From contig NZ_CP009832.1 of assembly GCF_000959525.1 (NCBI RefSeq), positions 3,286,001 through 3,350,000 of the forward strand: a stretch of 64,000 nucleotides of DNA, in the 5' to 3' direction. Within the stretch, counting starts at the first letter, position 1. Every line of letters starts with the position of its first letter. The translations under genes and the position numbers were made by a program. The DNA is from Burkholderia multivorans ATCC BAA-247 (lineage in GTDB: Bacteria; Pseudomonadota; Gammaproteobacteria; Burkholderiales; Burkholderiaceae). Below are positions 1-6,923 of the stretch, piece after piece. Below the pieces are notes generated by a model, which was not told the DNA's origin, did not search any database, and was given only the letters and a program-made list of their open reading frames with translations.

Positions 1-271
1 CCTGCTGCTCGTCGAGCACCTCGCGCGGCACGACGGTGATCGTCTGCGGCACGTCGAGCAGCGGCGTCGCGTATTTCGCGGAGCCCGAACGATCGACGCG
101 CGAGCCGGTGTCGCGCTCGCCCTGCACGACGATCGGGCTCAGGTGCGGCGCGCGCCGCGGATCGGTGTCGTCCGCAGCGGCCGGCGCGGCCGCGCAGGTC
201 ATCATCGCGAATGCGACGGAAACAGCCGGGCGACGCGGCGGCGTCGCGCTCGACTGGATCGGGCTCGTCAT
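1..271 (-). CDS. TonB-dependent siderophore receptor, N-terminal part (cut by window edge)
   Basis: Only the first 90 codons are in the window. The product starts MTSPIQSS, has an Ala-rich signal-peptide-like stretch ending near AAPAAADD, and continues with SPIVVQGER, YATPLLDVPQTITVVP and REVLDEQQ. This is the typical start of the plug domain of outer-membrane siderophore receptors (FecA/FhuE/FpvA type), including the TonB-box-like first strand. Such receptors import ferric chelates using TonB energy. The ATG is preceded at good distance by a purine-rich ribosome site (GAAGGGGAAG on the minus strand), and a Fur box lies 19 bases upstream, so iron-repressed expression is likely. The ligand cannot be inferred from this fragment. 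Confidence 0.85.
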   Translation of the reverse strand, partial: MTSPIQSSATPPRRPAVSVAFAMMTCAAAPAAADDTDPRRAPHLSPIVVQGERDTGSRVDRSGSAKYATPLLDVPQTITVVPREVLDEQQ

Positions 272-289
272 GGTCACTTCCCCTTCATC

Positions 290-308
290 AATGAGAATGG
301 TTCTCATT
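290..308. promoter_or_regulatory. Fur box upstream of TonB receptor
   Basis: AATGAGAA-TGG-TTCTCATT is a perfect inverted repeat with 8-base arms and matches the 19-bp Fur consensus closely (alternating AATGA/TCATT half-sites). It lies directly upstream of the receptor start codon, where bound Fe-Fur would block transcription. Confidence 0.88.
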
Positions 309-402
309 CAAAATAAAAGGGCGCGACATGGCAATCGGACGGAAACGAAATTTCCGTGGAAGCGGCGCCTGCCGCTTCGGCGCGTCGAGCGGCGTCAGGC
401 CG

Positions 403-1041
403 TCAGGCCGCCTCGCGTGCGAGCGCGCGCCGCGCGGCCGGCCGTTCGGCTTCGCGCTGCGCGTGCGCGGTCCAGGCGCGATGCCGCGTCATGTCGAAGC
501 CGATCGCGCCACCCCACCGGTACAGCACCAGCAGGAACGGATCGACGATCGAATGGCCACCCGGCTCCGCCCACGTGCGTCCGTCCGCGAGCGCCGCCTC
601 GATCGTCGCGTTCGCCGCGTCGATCACGCTGCGTCCATGCTCGCTGATCGCACCGTGCAGCGCCGGATCGCCGACGAAGCGGCCGGGCCGCCACAGCGTG
701 CCGTAGCCGACGCCGTGCACCCAGCCGACGAGCCAGGCGAGCCATTCGTGGCACCGCGCTTCGCGCAGCGCATCGTCGAGCGGCAGCAGCTGCGCATCCG
801 GATGGCGGCGCGCGAGATACGTCAGGATCGCCGGCGTTTCGGTCAGCACGCGCGACTCGCCGGGAATCGCGAGCACCGGCACACGCGCTTTCGGGTTGAT
901 CGCGAGATAGCCGTCGGTGAGGTTCTCCTGCTTGCGGACCTGCACGATCTCGACGTCGAACGGTGCGCCCGTTTCTTCGAGCGCGATATGAGCGGCGAGC
1001 GAACACGCGCCCGGCGAAAGATAGAGACGATAGGCGTTCAT
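403..1041 (-). CDS. Glutathione S-transferase family protein
   Basis: A 212-aa cytosolic GST-fold protein. The N-terminal thioredoxin-like domain (about residues 1-80) shows LYLSPGACSLAAHIALEETG, with the Ser-Pro-Gly-Ala-Cys active-site region of beta-class-like bacterial GSTs. It is followed by NPKARVPVL (cis-Pro loop) and LTETPAILTYLA (glutamate/serine that bind the glutathione gamma-glutamyl group). The C-terminal helical domain follows. The start at MNAYRL was chosen over an upstream in-frame ATG because it begins exactly at the first beta strand. It is divergent from the LysR gene that starts 112 bases away, a common arrangement in which the regulator controls the neighbour. The substrate is unknown. 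Confidence 0.9.
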   Translation of the reverse strand: MNAYRLYLSPGACSLAAHIALEETGAPFDVEIVQVRKQENLTDGYLAINPKARVPVLAIPGESRVLTETPAILTYLARRHPDAQLLPLDDALREARCHEWLAWLVGWVHGVGYGTLWRPGRFVGDPALHGAISEHGRSVIDAANATIEAALADGRTWAEPGGHSIVDPFLLVLYRWGGAIGFDMTRHRAWTAHAQREAERPAARRALAREAA

Positions 1042-1132
1042 GGTGGCATTGCCCCGGCGGGCCTGTGAAAGACGAGCACGAGTGTAGGAATGCCGCGCCC
1101 GCGGCCGCAAACGATGAATTGTCGTGCTCGGA

Positions 1133-1149
1133 CATTAGTGTTACTAATG
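1133..1149. promoter_or_regulatory. Candidate LysR operator between GST and lysR genes
   Basis: CATTAGT-gtt-ACTAATG is a perfect inverted repeat containing a T-N11-A LysR-type core. It ends four bases before the plus-strand regulator start codon, so it could serve autorepression and activation of the divergent GST gene. Confidence 0.55.
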
Positions 1150-1153
1150 CGCA

Positions 1154-2074
1154 ATGCGACGCATCCATCTCCCTCCGCTGCAGACTTTGCGTGCGTTCGA
1201 GGCCGCCGTCCGGCTGCAAAGCTTCACGCGCGCAGCCGACGAACTCGCGCTCACGCAAGGCGCCGTGAGCCAGCACATCCGCGCGCTCGAGGCGCAGCTC
1301 GGCTATCCGCTATTCACGCGCGAACGCGGCGGCGCAACGCCTTCTCACGCCGCGCATGCGCTCGCGCTGCAGGTGCGCCAGGGGCTCAGCGTGCTCGAGC
1401 GCGCGTTCGAGCCGACGCACGCAGTGCGCGCCCGGCCGCGCGCCTGCGACGTCACGCTCAACGTCAGCGTGCTGCCGAGCGTGGCCGAGCGCTGGCTCGC
1501 GCCGCGGCTGCCGCGCTTCGCGGCCGCGCACCCGCAGATCTCGATCGTGCTGCATCCGGACACAGCGCTCGCGCCGCTTCGCAAGCGCGACCGCATCGAC
1601 GTCGCGCTGCGCTATGGGCCCGGCACGTGGCCGGGCGTCGTCGCCGAGAAGCTGATGAACGAGACCGTGTTTCCGGTCGCGAGCCCCGCGTACCGCAACC
1701 GCGACGGCATCGCGCCGCGCGCGCCGGCCGATCTCGTGCGCGCGACGCTGCTGCGCCATCCCGCGCAGCCGTGGGAACCGTGGTTTCAGGCCGCGCGGCT
1801 CGATCTGACCGAATCGGCGCGCGCGCCGCGCTTCGCGGACGCGAACGCGCTGATCGACGCGGTGCTGAAAGGACGCGGCGTCGCGCTCGCGCGCCGCTCG
1901 CTGATCGAGCGCGAACTCGCGAGCGGCGCGCTCGTGCGCGTATCGACGGTGCGCATCACCGACGTCTACGCACACTACGTCGTGTGGCGCCCCGGCCATC
2001 CGCGCGAAGCGGCGATCCGCACCTGGCTCGACTGGCTGCGCAGCGAAGTGCGGCGCCGCACGCCGCGACGCTGA
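1154..2074 (+). CDS. LysR-type transcriptional regulator (GcvA-like)
   Basis: 306 aa. The N-terminal winged helix-turn-helix (about residues 6-65) reads LQTLRAFEAAVRLQSFTRAA, then ELALTQGAVSQHIRALEAQLGYPLF, a textbook LysR DNA-binding domain of the GcvA subgroup. The remainder is a periplasmic-binding-protein-like effector domain (NVSVLPSVAERWLAPRLPRF, then the IDVALRYGPGTWPG strand typical of GcvA-like proteins). It probably controls the divergent GST gene through the palindrome just upstream of its own start. The effector is not predictable. Confidence 0.93.
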   Translation: MRRIHLPPLQTLRAFEAAVRLQSFTRAADELALTQGAVSQHIRALEAQLGYPLFTRERGGATPSHAAHALALQVRQGLSVLERAFEPTHAVRARPRACDVTLNVSVLPSVAERWLAPRLPRFAAAHPQISIVLHPDTALAPLRKRDRIDVALRYGPGTWPGVVAEKLMNETVFPVASPAYRNRDGIAPRAPADLVRATLLRHPAQPWEPWFQAARLDLTESARAPRFADANALIDAVLKGRGVALARRSLIERELASGALVRVSTVRITDVYAHYVVWRPGHPREAAIRTWLDWLRSEVRRRTPRR

Positions 2075-2082
2075 CGCGTGCC

Positions 2083-4305
2083 TCAAGCGGAGGCGGCCAT
2101 CACCTTGTCGAGCGTGATCGGCAGATCGCGCACGCGCACGCCGGTCGCGTGATAAACCGCATTCGCGATCGCGGCCGGCACGCCCGTGATGCCGATCTCG
2201 CCGATCCCGCGGATACCGAGCGGATTGAAATGCGCATCGCGCTCGTCGACGAACGTGACGTCGAGCTCGCCGATATCGGCATTCACCGGCACGTGATACT
2301 CGGCGAGATTCGCGTTCGTGAAGCGGCCGGCGCGCAGGTCGAGATGCGAGCCTTCCTCGAGCGCGGTACCGAGCCCCCACACCATGCCGCCGAGCAGCTG
2401 GCTGCGCGCCGTCTTCGCGTTCAGCAGCGCGCCGACGCTGTACACGCCGACGATGCGCGGCACGCGTATCGTGCCGAGCTCCGCGTCGACGTGCACTTCC
2501 GCAAACACCGCGCCGAACGAATGGAACGCGTAGCGCTGCTTCTCGTCGCCCTGCTTCGTCGTCGCGAGCGCCTCGATCGGTTGCCCGCCCGCACGCGCGA
2601 TCACCGCGGCGGCCGGATCGCGTCGCGATCGGTCTGCGCGATGCACGACCCAGCCGTCGTCGACCGTCACGTCGTCCGCCGCGGCGCCGTGCAGCGGTGA
2701 AGCCGCGTCGGCGATCGCCAGCGCGATCAGCTTCGCACGCGCCTGCAGCGCCGCCTCGCGCACGGCCGGCGCGACGCTCGCGGCCGACTGCGAGCCGCCC
2801 GACACGGGCGCACCGGGCAGCCCCGAATCGCCGAGCGAGAAGCGCACGTTCTGCGGCGCAAAGCCGAGCGCGTCGGCCGCGACCTGCGTCATCACCGTGT
2901 AGGTGCCGGTGCCGATGTCCTGCGTGCCCGACGCGACTTCAGCCGTGCCGTCCGGCAGGATCCGCGCGCGCGCCGATGCCTCGCTGCGGTTTCCCGGATA
3001 CGTCGCGGCCGCCATCCCGAGGCCGATCAGCGTATCGCCGTCGCGCAGCGTGCGCGGCGCCTGCGTGCGGCGCGACCAGCCGAAGCGCTGCGCGCCGACG
3101 CGATAGCACTCGCGCAGCGCATTGCTCGACCACGGCTTGCCGTCCTCCGGATCGACCTGCGCATAGTTCGCGAGCCGCAGCGCGACCGGATCCATGCCGA
3201 GCTGCCACGCGAGCTCGTCCATCGCCGATTCGAGCGCGAACGAGCCGGACGCTTCGCCGGGCGCACGCATGAACGTCGGCGTGCCGACGTTCAGCGACAC
3301 GATCCGATGGGTGGTCGCCTGGTTCGGCACCGCATACATGATCCGCGACGGCATTCCGCACATCTCGGTCCAGTCCTCGATGGTCGACGTCGTGACGATC
3401 GAATCGTGGCGCATCGCGGTCAGCGTGCCGTCGCGCCGCGCGGCCAGCACGAGGCGCTGCTCGGTCAGCGGCCGTCCGCCCACCGGGCCGAACATCTGCG
3501 GCCGCGTCAGCACGAGCCGCACCGGTCGCCCGGTCTGCTTCGCGGCCATCGCGCACAGCGACACGTGCGACCACGACGAACCCTTGCAGCCGAACCCGCC
3601 GCCGAGAAACGGCGAGATCACGCGCACGTGCTCCGGCGCGATTCCGAACACGGCGGCCACGGCGTTGCGCGTGCCGGTCACGCCCTGCGTCGCGTCGTGC
3701 AGCGTGAGCGTCGGTCCGTCCCAGCGCGCCATCGTCGCGTGCGGCTCGATCGGATTGTGATGCTGCATCGGCGTCGTGTACGTCGCGTCGACGTGCACGT
3801 CGCCCGCGCGCAACCCTGCGTCGACATCGCCGCGCTGCGTGTCCATCTCGCGCCCCTGCTGCTTCGGCGGCACACGCGCGCGGCGCTTCTCGCGCGCGAA
3901 ATCGAGCGCCGCCTCGCTCGCGCGGTAATGCACGCGCACCCCCTGCGCGGCGTCGGTCGCATGTTCGAGCGTATCGGCGACGACCACCGCGACCGGCTCG
4001 TTGCTGTAGCGCACCGCGTCGTCCTGCAGCAGCGTGAGCCGGCGGCCGGCCGGCGGCGATAGCGGCGGCCGGCCCGCGTTCGGCAGGCGCAGCGCGTTTT
4101 CGTGCGTCATCACGAGCAGCACGCCGGGCATCGCGCGGGCGCGCGCCGTGTCGATCGACTCGATGCGGCCGCTCGCGATCGTGCTCGTCACGAGCACCGC
4201 ATGCGCGAGCCGCGCATCGTCGAATTCGGCTGCGTAGCGTGCGCCGCCCGTCACCTTCAGTACGCCGTCGACGCGGTCGAGCGGCTGTCCGGTCAGCGTG
4301 TTCAT
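2083..4305 (-). CDS. paoC: Molybdopterin-binding large subunit of aldehyde oxidoreductase (PaoC/YagR-like)
   Basis: 740 aa, close to the 732 aa of E. coli PaoC. It belongs to the xanthine oxidase family and binds the molybdenum-cytosine dinucleotide cofactor, oxidising aldehydes to acids. Visible family features are the N-terminal fold (DRVDGVLKVTGGARYAAEF), the Moco-binding GGGFGCKG near the middle, RAPGEASGSFALESAMDELA, GSQSAASVAPAV, and the C-terminal GIGEIGITGVPAAIANAVYHATG with the catalytic-base Glu of the Gly-x-Gly-Glu loop. The start at MNTLTGQPLDRVDG overlaps the end of paoB by four bases (ATGA), showing translational coupling. It acts in the periplasm with paoA and paoB. Confidence 0.93.
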   Translation of the reverse strand: MNTLTGQPLDRVDGVLKVTGGARYAAEFDDARLAHAVLVTSTIASGRIESIDTARARAMPGVLLVMTHENALRLPNAGRPPLSPPAGRRLTLLQDDAVRYSNEPVAVVVADTLEHATDAAQGVRVHYRASEAALDFAREKRRARVPPKQQGREMDTQRGDVDAGLRAGDVHVDATYTTPMQHHNPIEPHATMARWDGPTLTLHDATQGVTGTRNAVAAVFGIAPEHVRVISPFLGGGFGCKGSSWSHVSLCAMAAKQTGRPVRLVLTRPQMFGPVGGRPLTEQRLVLAARRDGTLTAMRHDSIVTTSTIEDWTEMCGMPSRIMYAVPNQATTHRIVSLNVGTPTFMRAPGEASGSFALESAMDELAWQLGMDPVALRLANYAQVDPEDGKPWSSNALRECYRVGAQRFGWSRRTQAPRTLRDGDTLIGLGMAAATYPGNRSEASARARILPDGTAEVASGTQDIGTGTYTVMTQVAADALGFAPQNVRFSLGDSGLPGAPVSGGSQSAASVAPAVREAALQARAKLIALAIADAASPLHGAAADDVTVDDGWVVHRADRSRRDPAAAVIARAGGQPIEALATTKQGDEKQRYAFHSFGAVFAEVHVDAELGTIRVPRIVGVYSVGALLNAKTARSQLLGGMVWGLGTALEEGSHLDLRAGRFTNANLAEYHVPVNADIGELDVTFVDERDAHFNPLGIRGIGEIGITGVPAAIANAVYHATGVRVRDLPITLDKVMAASA

Positions 4306-5303
4306 GCGTGTCCTCCCGTCGATCGCGCGGCCGTCTTCACCGCGCGCACGATCGCGCGCTGCGCGAGCGCGACCTTGAATGCATTGCCGTCGAGCGGCTG
4401 CGCATCGCGCAGCGCGAGCGCGGCCGCTTCGCGCAACGTCGCATCGGTCGGCTCGCGACCGGCGAGATGCTGCTCCGCGGCCGTCGCGCGCAGCGGCTTG
4501 TGCGCGACGCCGCCCAGCGCGATGCGCGCGTGTTCGATCCGCGCGCCGTCCATCCGCAGCGCGGCGGCAACCGACACCAGCGCGAACGCATAGCTCGCGC
4601 GGTCGCGCACCTTCACGTAGTGCGCATGGTCGGCGAACTGCGGCGGCGGCAGATCGACCGCCGTGATCAGTTCGCCCGGCTCGAGCGTCGTGTCGAGATC
4701 GGGGCGGTCGCCGGGCAGCCGATGAAACGACGCGAACGGAATCTGCCGCTCGCCGCGCGGGCCGCTCGTGCGCACGACGGCGTCGAGCGCCGCGAGCGCG
4801 ACGCTCATGTCCGACGGATTGACGGCCACGCAATGGGGACTCGCGCCGAGAATCGCGTGCATCCGGTTGTCGCCGCCGATCGCCGCGCAGCCGCTGCCCG
4901 GATCGCGCTTGTTGCATTGCGCGAACGCCGGATCGTAGAAGTACGGGCAGCGCGTGCGTTGCATCAGGTTGCCGCCGACGGTCGCCATATTGCGCAGCTG
5001 CGCGGACGCGCCGGCCAGCAGCGCTTGCGACAGCAGCGGATAAGCGCTGCGCACGCGCGGATGATCGGCCGCGTCGCTGTTGCGCACGAGCGCGCCGATC
5101 CTCAGCCCGCCGTCCGGCAACGCGTCGACCGTGTCGAGGCCCGCGATATGCGTGACGTCGATCAGCGTGACGGGCCGCGCGACGCCGCCCTTCATCAGAT
5201 CGAGCAGGTTGGTGCCGCCGCCGATGAACGCGGCGCCCGGCTGCTGCGCGGCGCGCACGGCGCCCGCGACGTCGGTCGCGCGTTCGTACGAAATCGCTTC
5301 CAT
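4302..5303 (-). CDS. paoB: FAD-binding subunit of aldehyde oxidoreductase (PaoB/YagS-like)
   Basis: 333 aa. This is the medium subunit that transfers electrons from the iron-sulphur clusters to FAD. The FAD loop FIGGGTNLLDLMKGGV (residues 27-41) and ATVGGNLMQRTRCPYFYD are characteristic. Like E. coli PaoB, and unlike most family members, it carries extra cysteines at 119, 130, 139 and 158 (CPYFYDPAFAQC, GSGC, PHC) that can hold a [4Fe-4S] cluster. It is coupled to paoC by a four-base overlap and follows paoA by 15 bases, so all three are one transcript. Confidence 0.93.
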   Translation of the reverse strand: MEAISYERATDVAGAVRAAQQPGAAFIGGGTNLLDLMKGGVARPVTLIDVTHIAGLDTVDALPDGGLRIGALVRNSDAADHPRVRSAYPLLSQALLAGASAQLRNMATVGGNLMQRTRCPYFYDPAFAQCNKRDPGSGCAAIGGDNRMHAILGASPHCVAVNPSDMSVALAALDAVVRTSGPRGERQIPFASFHRLPGDRPDLDTTLEPGELITAVDLPPPQFADHAHYVKVRDRASYAFALVSVAAALRMDGARIEHARIALGGVAHKPLRATAAEQHLAGREPTDATLREAAALALRDAQPLDGNAFKVALAQRAIVRAVKTAARSTGGHA

Positions 5304-5318
5304 GACGCGGCCCTCCGC

Positions 5319-6068
5319 TTACGCGTTGCGCCCGTGCGCGGCACGCACGGCGGCGACGATGTTCGAATAGGCGCCGCAGCGGCACAGGTTGCCGCTCATG
5401 CGTTCGCGGATCTCGTCGTCCGACAGCTTCGGCGGACGCTGCCGCACGTCGGCGGTGGCGGCGCTCGCCGCGCCCGATGCGAATTCGTCGAGCAACGCCG
5501 TCGCCGAACACAGCTGGCCCGGCGTGCAGTAGCCGCACTGGAACGCATCGTGTTCGACGAACGCGCGCTGCACCGGGCTCAGCACGCCGTCGCGCGCGAG
5601 CCCTTCGACGGTCGTGATGCGCTGCCCTTCGTGCATCACCGCGAGCGTCAGACACGCGTTGATGCGCCGTCCGTCGACGAGCACCGTGCACGCGCCGCAC
5701 TGGCCGCGGTCGCAACCCTTCTTCGTGCCGGTGAGCCCTGCGTATTCGCGCAGCGCGTCGAGCAGCGTGACGCGCGGTTCGAGCTGCAGCGTATAGGCAT
5801 GCCCGTTGATGTCGAGATGAACGGGGCGTGCCGGCACCGCTGCACGCGACGGCAGGGCCGACGCCGCGCTCGCATGCGGCGGCTGCGCATGCATGGCCGG
5901 CGCCGCGCCGACCGTTGCGGCAGCCGCCGCCGATTGCAGGAAGCGCCGCCGCGCGGCGCTCGACGGCGTATCGTGAACGGGCGGCGTCGCGCCGTGCTGA
6001 CAAGGCGCCGCGGGCGAACATGGGCCGCGCGGCGCGGATGAGGGGGAAAGAGGTCGATCGGTGGACAT
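5319..6068 (-). CDS. paoA: Tat-exported 2Fe-2S subunit of aldehyde oxidoreductase (PaoA/YagT-like)
   Basis: 249 aa. The N-terminus carries a twin-arginine export motif (ARRRFLQSA, residues 39-47) followed by an Ala-rich hydrophobic stretch, so the whole heterotrimer is probably carried to the periplasm by this subunit. The plant-ferredoxin-type cluster uses Cys 119, 124, 127 and 139 (GCDRGQCGAC and INAC). The second cluster uses Cys 178, 181, 229 and 231 (QCGYC and LCRC). The start MSTDRP was preferred; an in-frame ATG six codons upstream lacks a ribosome site. No PaoD-like maturation gene is adjacent. Confidence 0.92.
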   Translation of the reverse strand: MSTDRPLSPSSAPRGPCSPAAPCQHGATPPVHDTPSSAARRRFLQSAAAAATVGAAPAMHAQPPHASAASALPSRAAVPARPVHLDINGHAYTLQLEPRVTLLDALREYAGLTGTKKGCDRGQCGACTVLVDGRRINACLTLAVMHEGQRITTVEGLARDGVLSPVQRAFVEHDAFQCGYCTPGQLCSATALLDEFASGAASAATADVRQRPPKLSDDEIRERMSGNLCRCGAYSNIVAAVRAAHGRNA

Positions 6069-6599
6069 GACTTCTGCTCGCTCCATGAATTGAGGGACGC
6101 AGATGTGGACGTCCGCGCGCGCAATGGCGACGCGGACGAAGCACGCGTATCGGCTGCTGTAGCAATCGCGATGCCGCGCACGGCGCGCGTGCGCCGCGCA
6201 TCGTGCGGTTCGTGCGTCGCAAGCGCTTGCGCGAGGCGCGCGCGGCTCGCGTCGCCGTTCCTGACGCGAACATGACGCGGCGCTGGCGCGCGACGGTCGC
6301 CGCGCGGTCGATGCGGCAAAAAATGCACATACGGCCGCTGCTTGCGGACATCTCGACCGATTGCCGCGCACGTCGCGCGATCGCGCAACAGGCGGCGACA
6401 CGTACGCGCGTTGCACCGAATGTCGCTGCCGATGCATGCGCGATTTACCGCGCGTTGGAAATCCGGCGCGGCGAAAGCGTTCGGTCAGCCGCACGAAAGC
6501 GTTTTGCGATCACGCGGCCGTCGCAAACGATTCACCGAAACGTCGCATCGCGCCGGCATACTCGAAAACGTTCCCGATCGGCCCGCCAGGAGAGTCCTC
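6069..6599. other. 531-bp intergenic region between divergent paoABC and lipoprotein-plc genes
   Basis: No convincing gene on either strand; the open frames here have no ribosome sites or recognisable domains. It presumably holds both divergent promoters. One visible structure is a direct repeat CGAAAGCGTT at 6472-6481 and 6494-6503, offset by 22 bases (about two helical turns), about 100 bases before the lipoprotein start. Confidence 0.6.
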
Positions 6600-6878
6600 A
6601 TGCATCGCGTCGCGTTCGTCGTCGTTCTTTGTGTCGCCGCGCTGGCCGCCTGCAGCGACGACGCGCCGCACGACACGCAGGCCGCCGACGCATCGCAACA
6701 GGCCGGCGCCTCCGCCGGCAGCGCGAACGCGTTCAACGGCGGCGCCTCCGCGAACGTCGCGGCGTCGGCGGCCGCGCCGCTCGCGCCGCCGGTCGTGCAC
6801 TACCCGTCCGACGACGACGATGCGCAGGCCGCGACGGATGCGCGCGCATCGGATGCCGCCGCCGCGCCGTCGCAGTGA
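6600..6878 (+). CDS. Small predicted lipoprotein, function unknown
   Basis: 92 aa. The start MHRVAFVVVLCVAALAAC gives a short hydrophobic signal and a lipobox (Leu-Ala-Ala-Cys, residues 15-18). Diacylation at Cys18 and membrane anchoring are therefore expected. The mature part is low-complexity, rich in Ala, Ser and Asp, with an acidic run PSDDDDAQ. A strong ribosome site (AGGAGAG) precedes the ATG. It ends 45 bases before the phospholipase C gene on the same strand, so the two probably share a transcript. I do not recognise the family. A helper role for the exported lipase is only a guess from position. Confidence 0.72.
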   Translation: MHRVAFVVVLCVAALAACSDDAPHDTQAADASQQAGASAGSANAFNGGASANVAASAAAPLAPPVVHYPSDDDDAQAATDARASDAAAAPSQ

Positions 6879-6923
6879 TTTCCGCCGTCCCCTTCCCCGC
6901 ATCGCAGAACCGAGGTGAATAAC

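Noticed and set aside
2083-6351. A single 1422-codon minus-strand open frame spanning the molybdoenzyme genes
   Set aside because: Only its last 740 codons (from 4305) resemble a protein; the rest is the out-of-frame shadow of paoB and paoA in GC-rich DNA.
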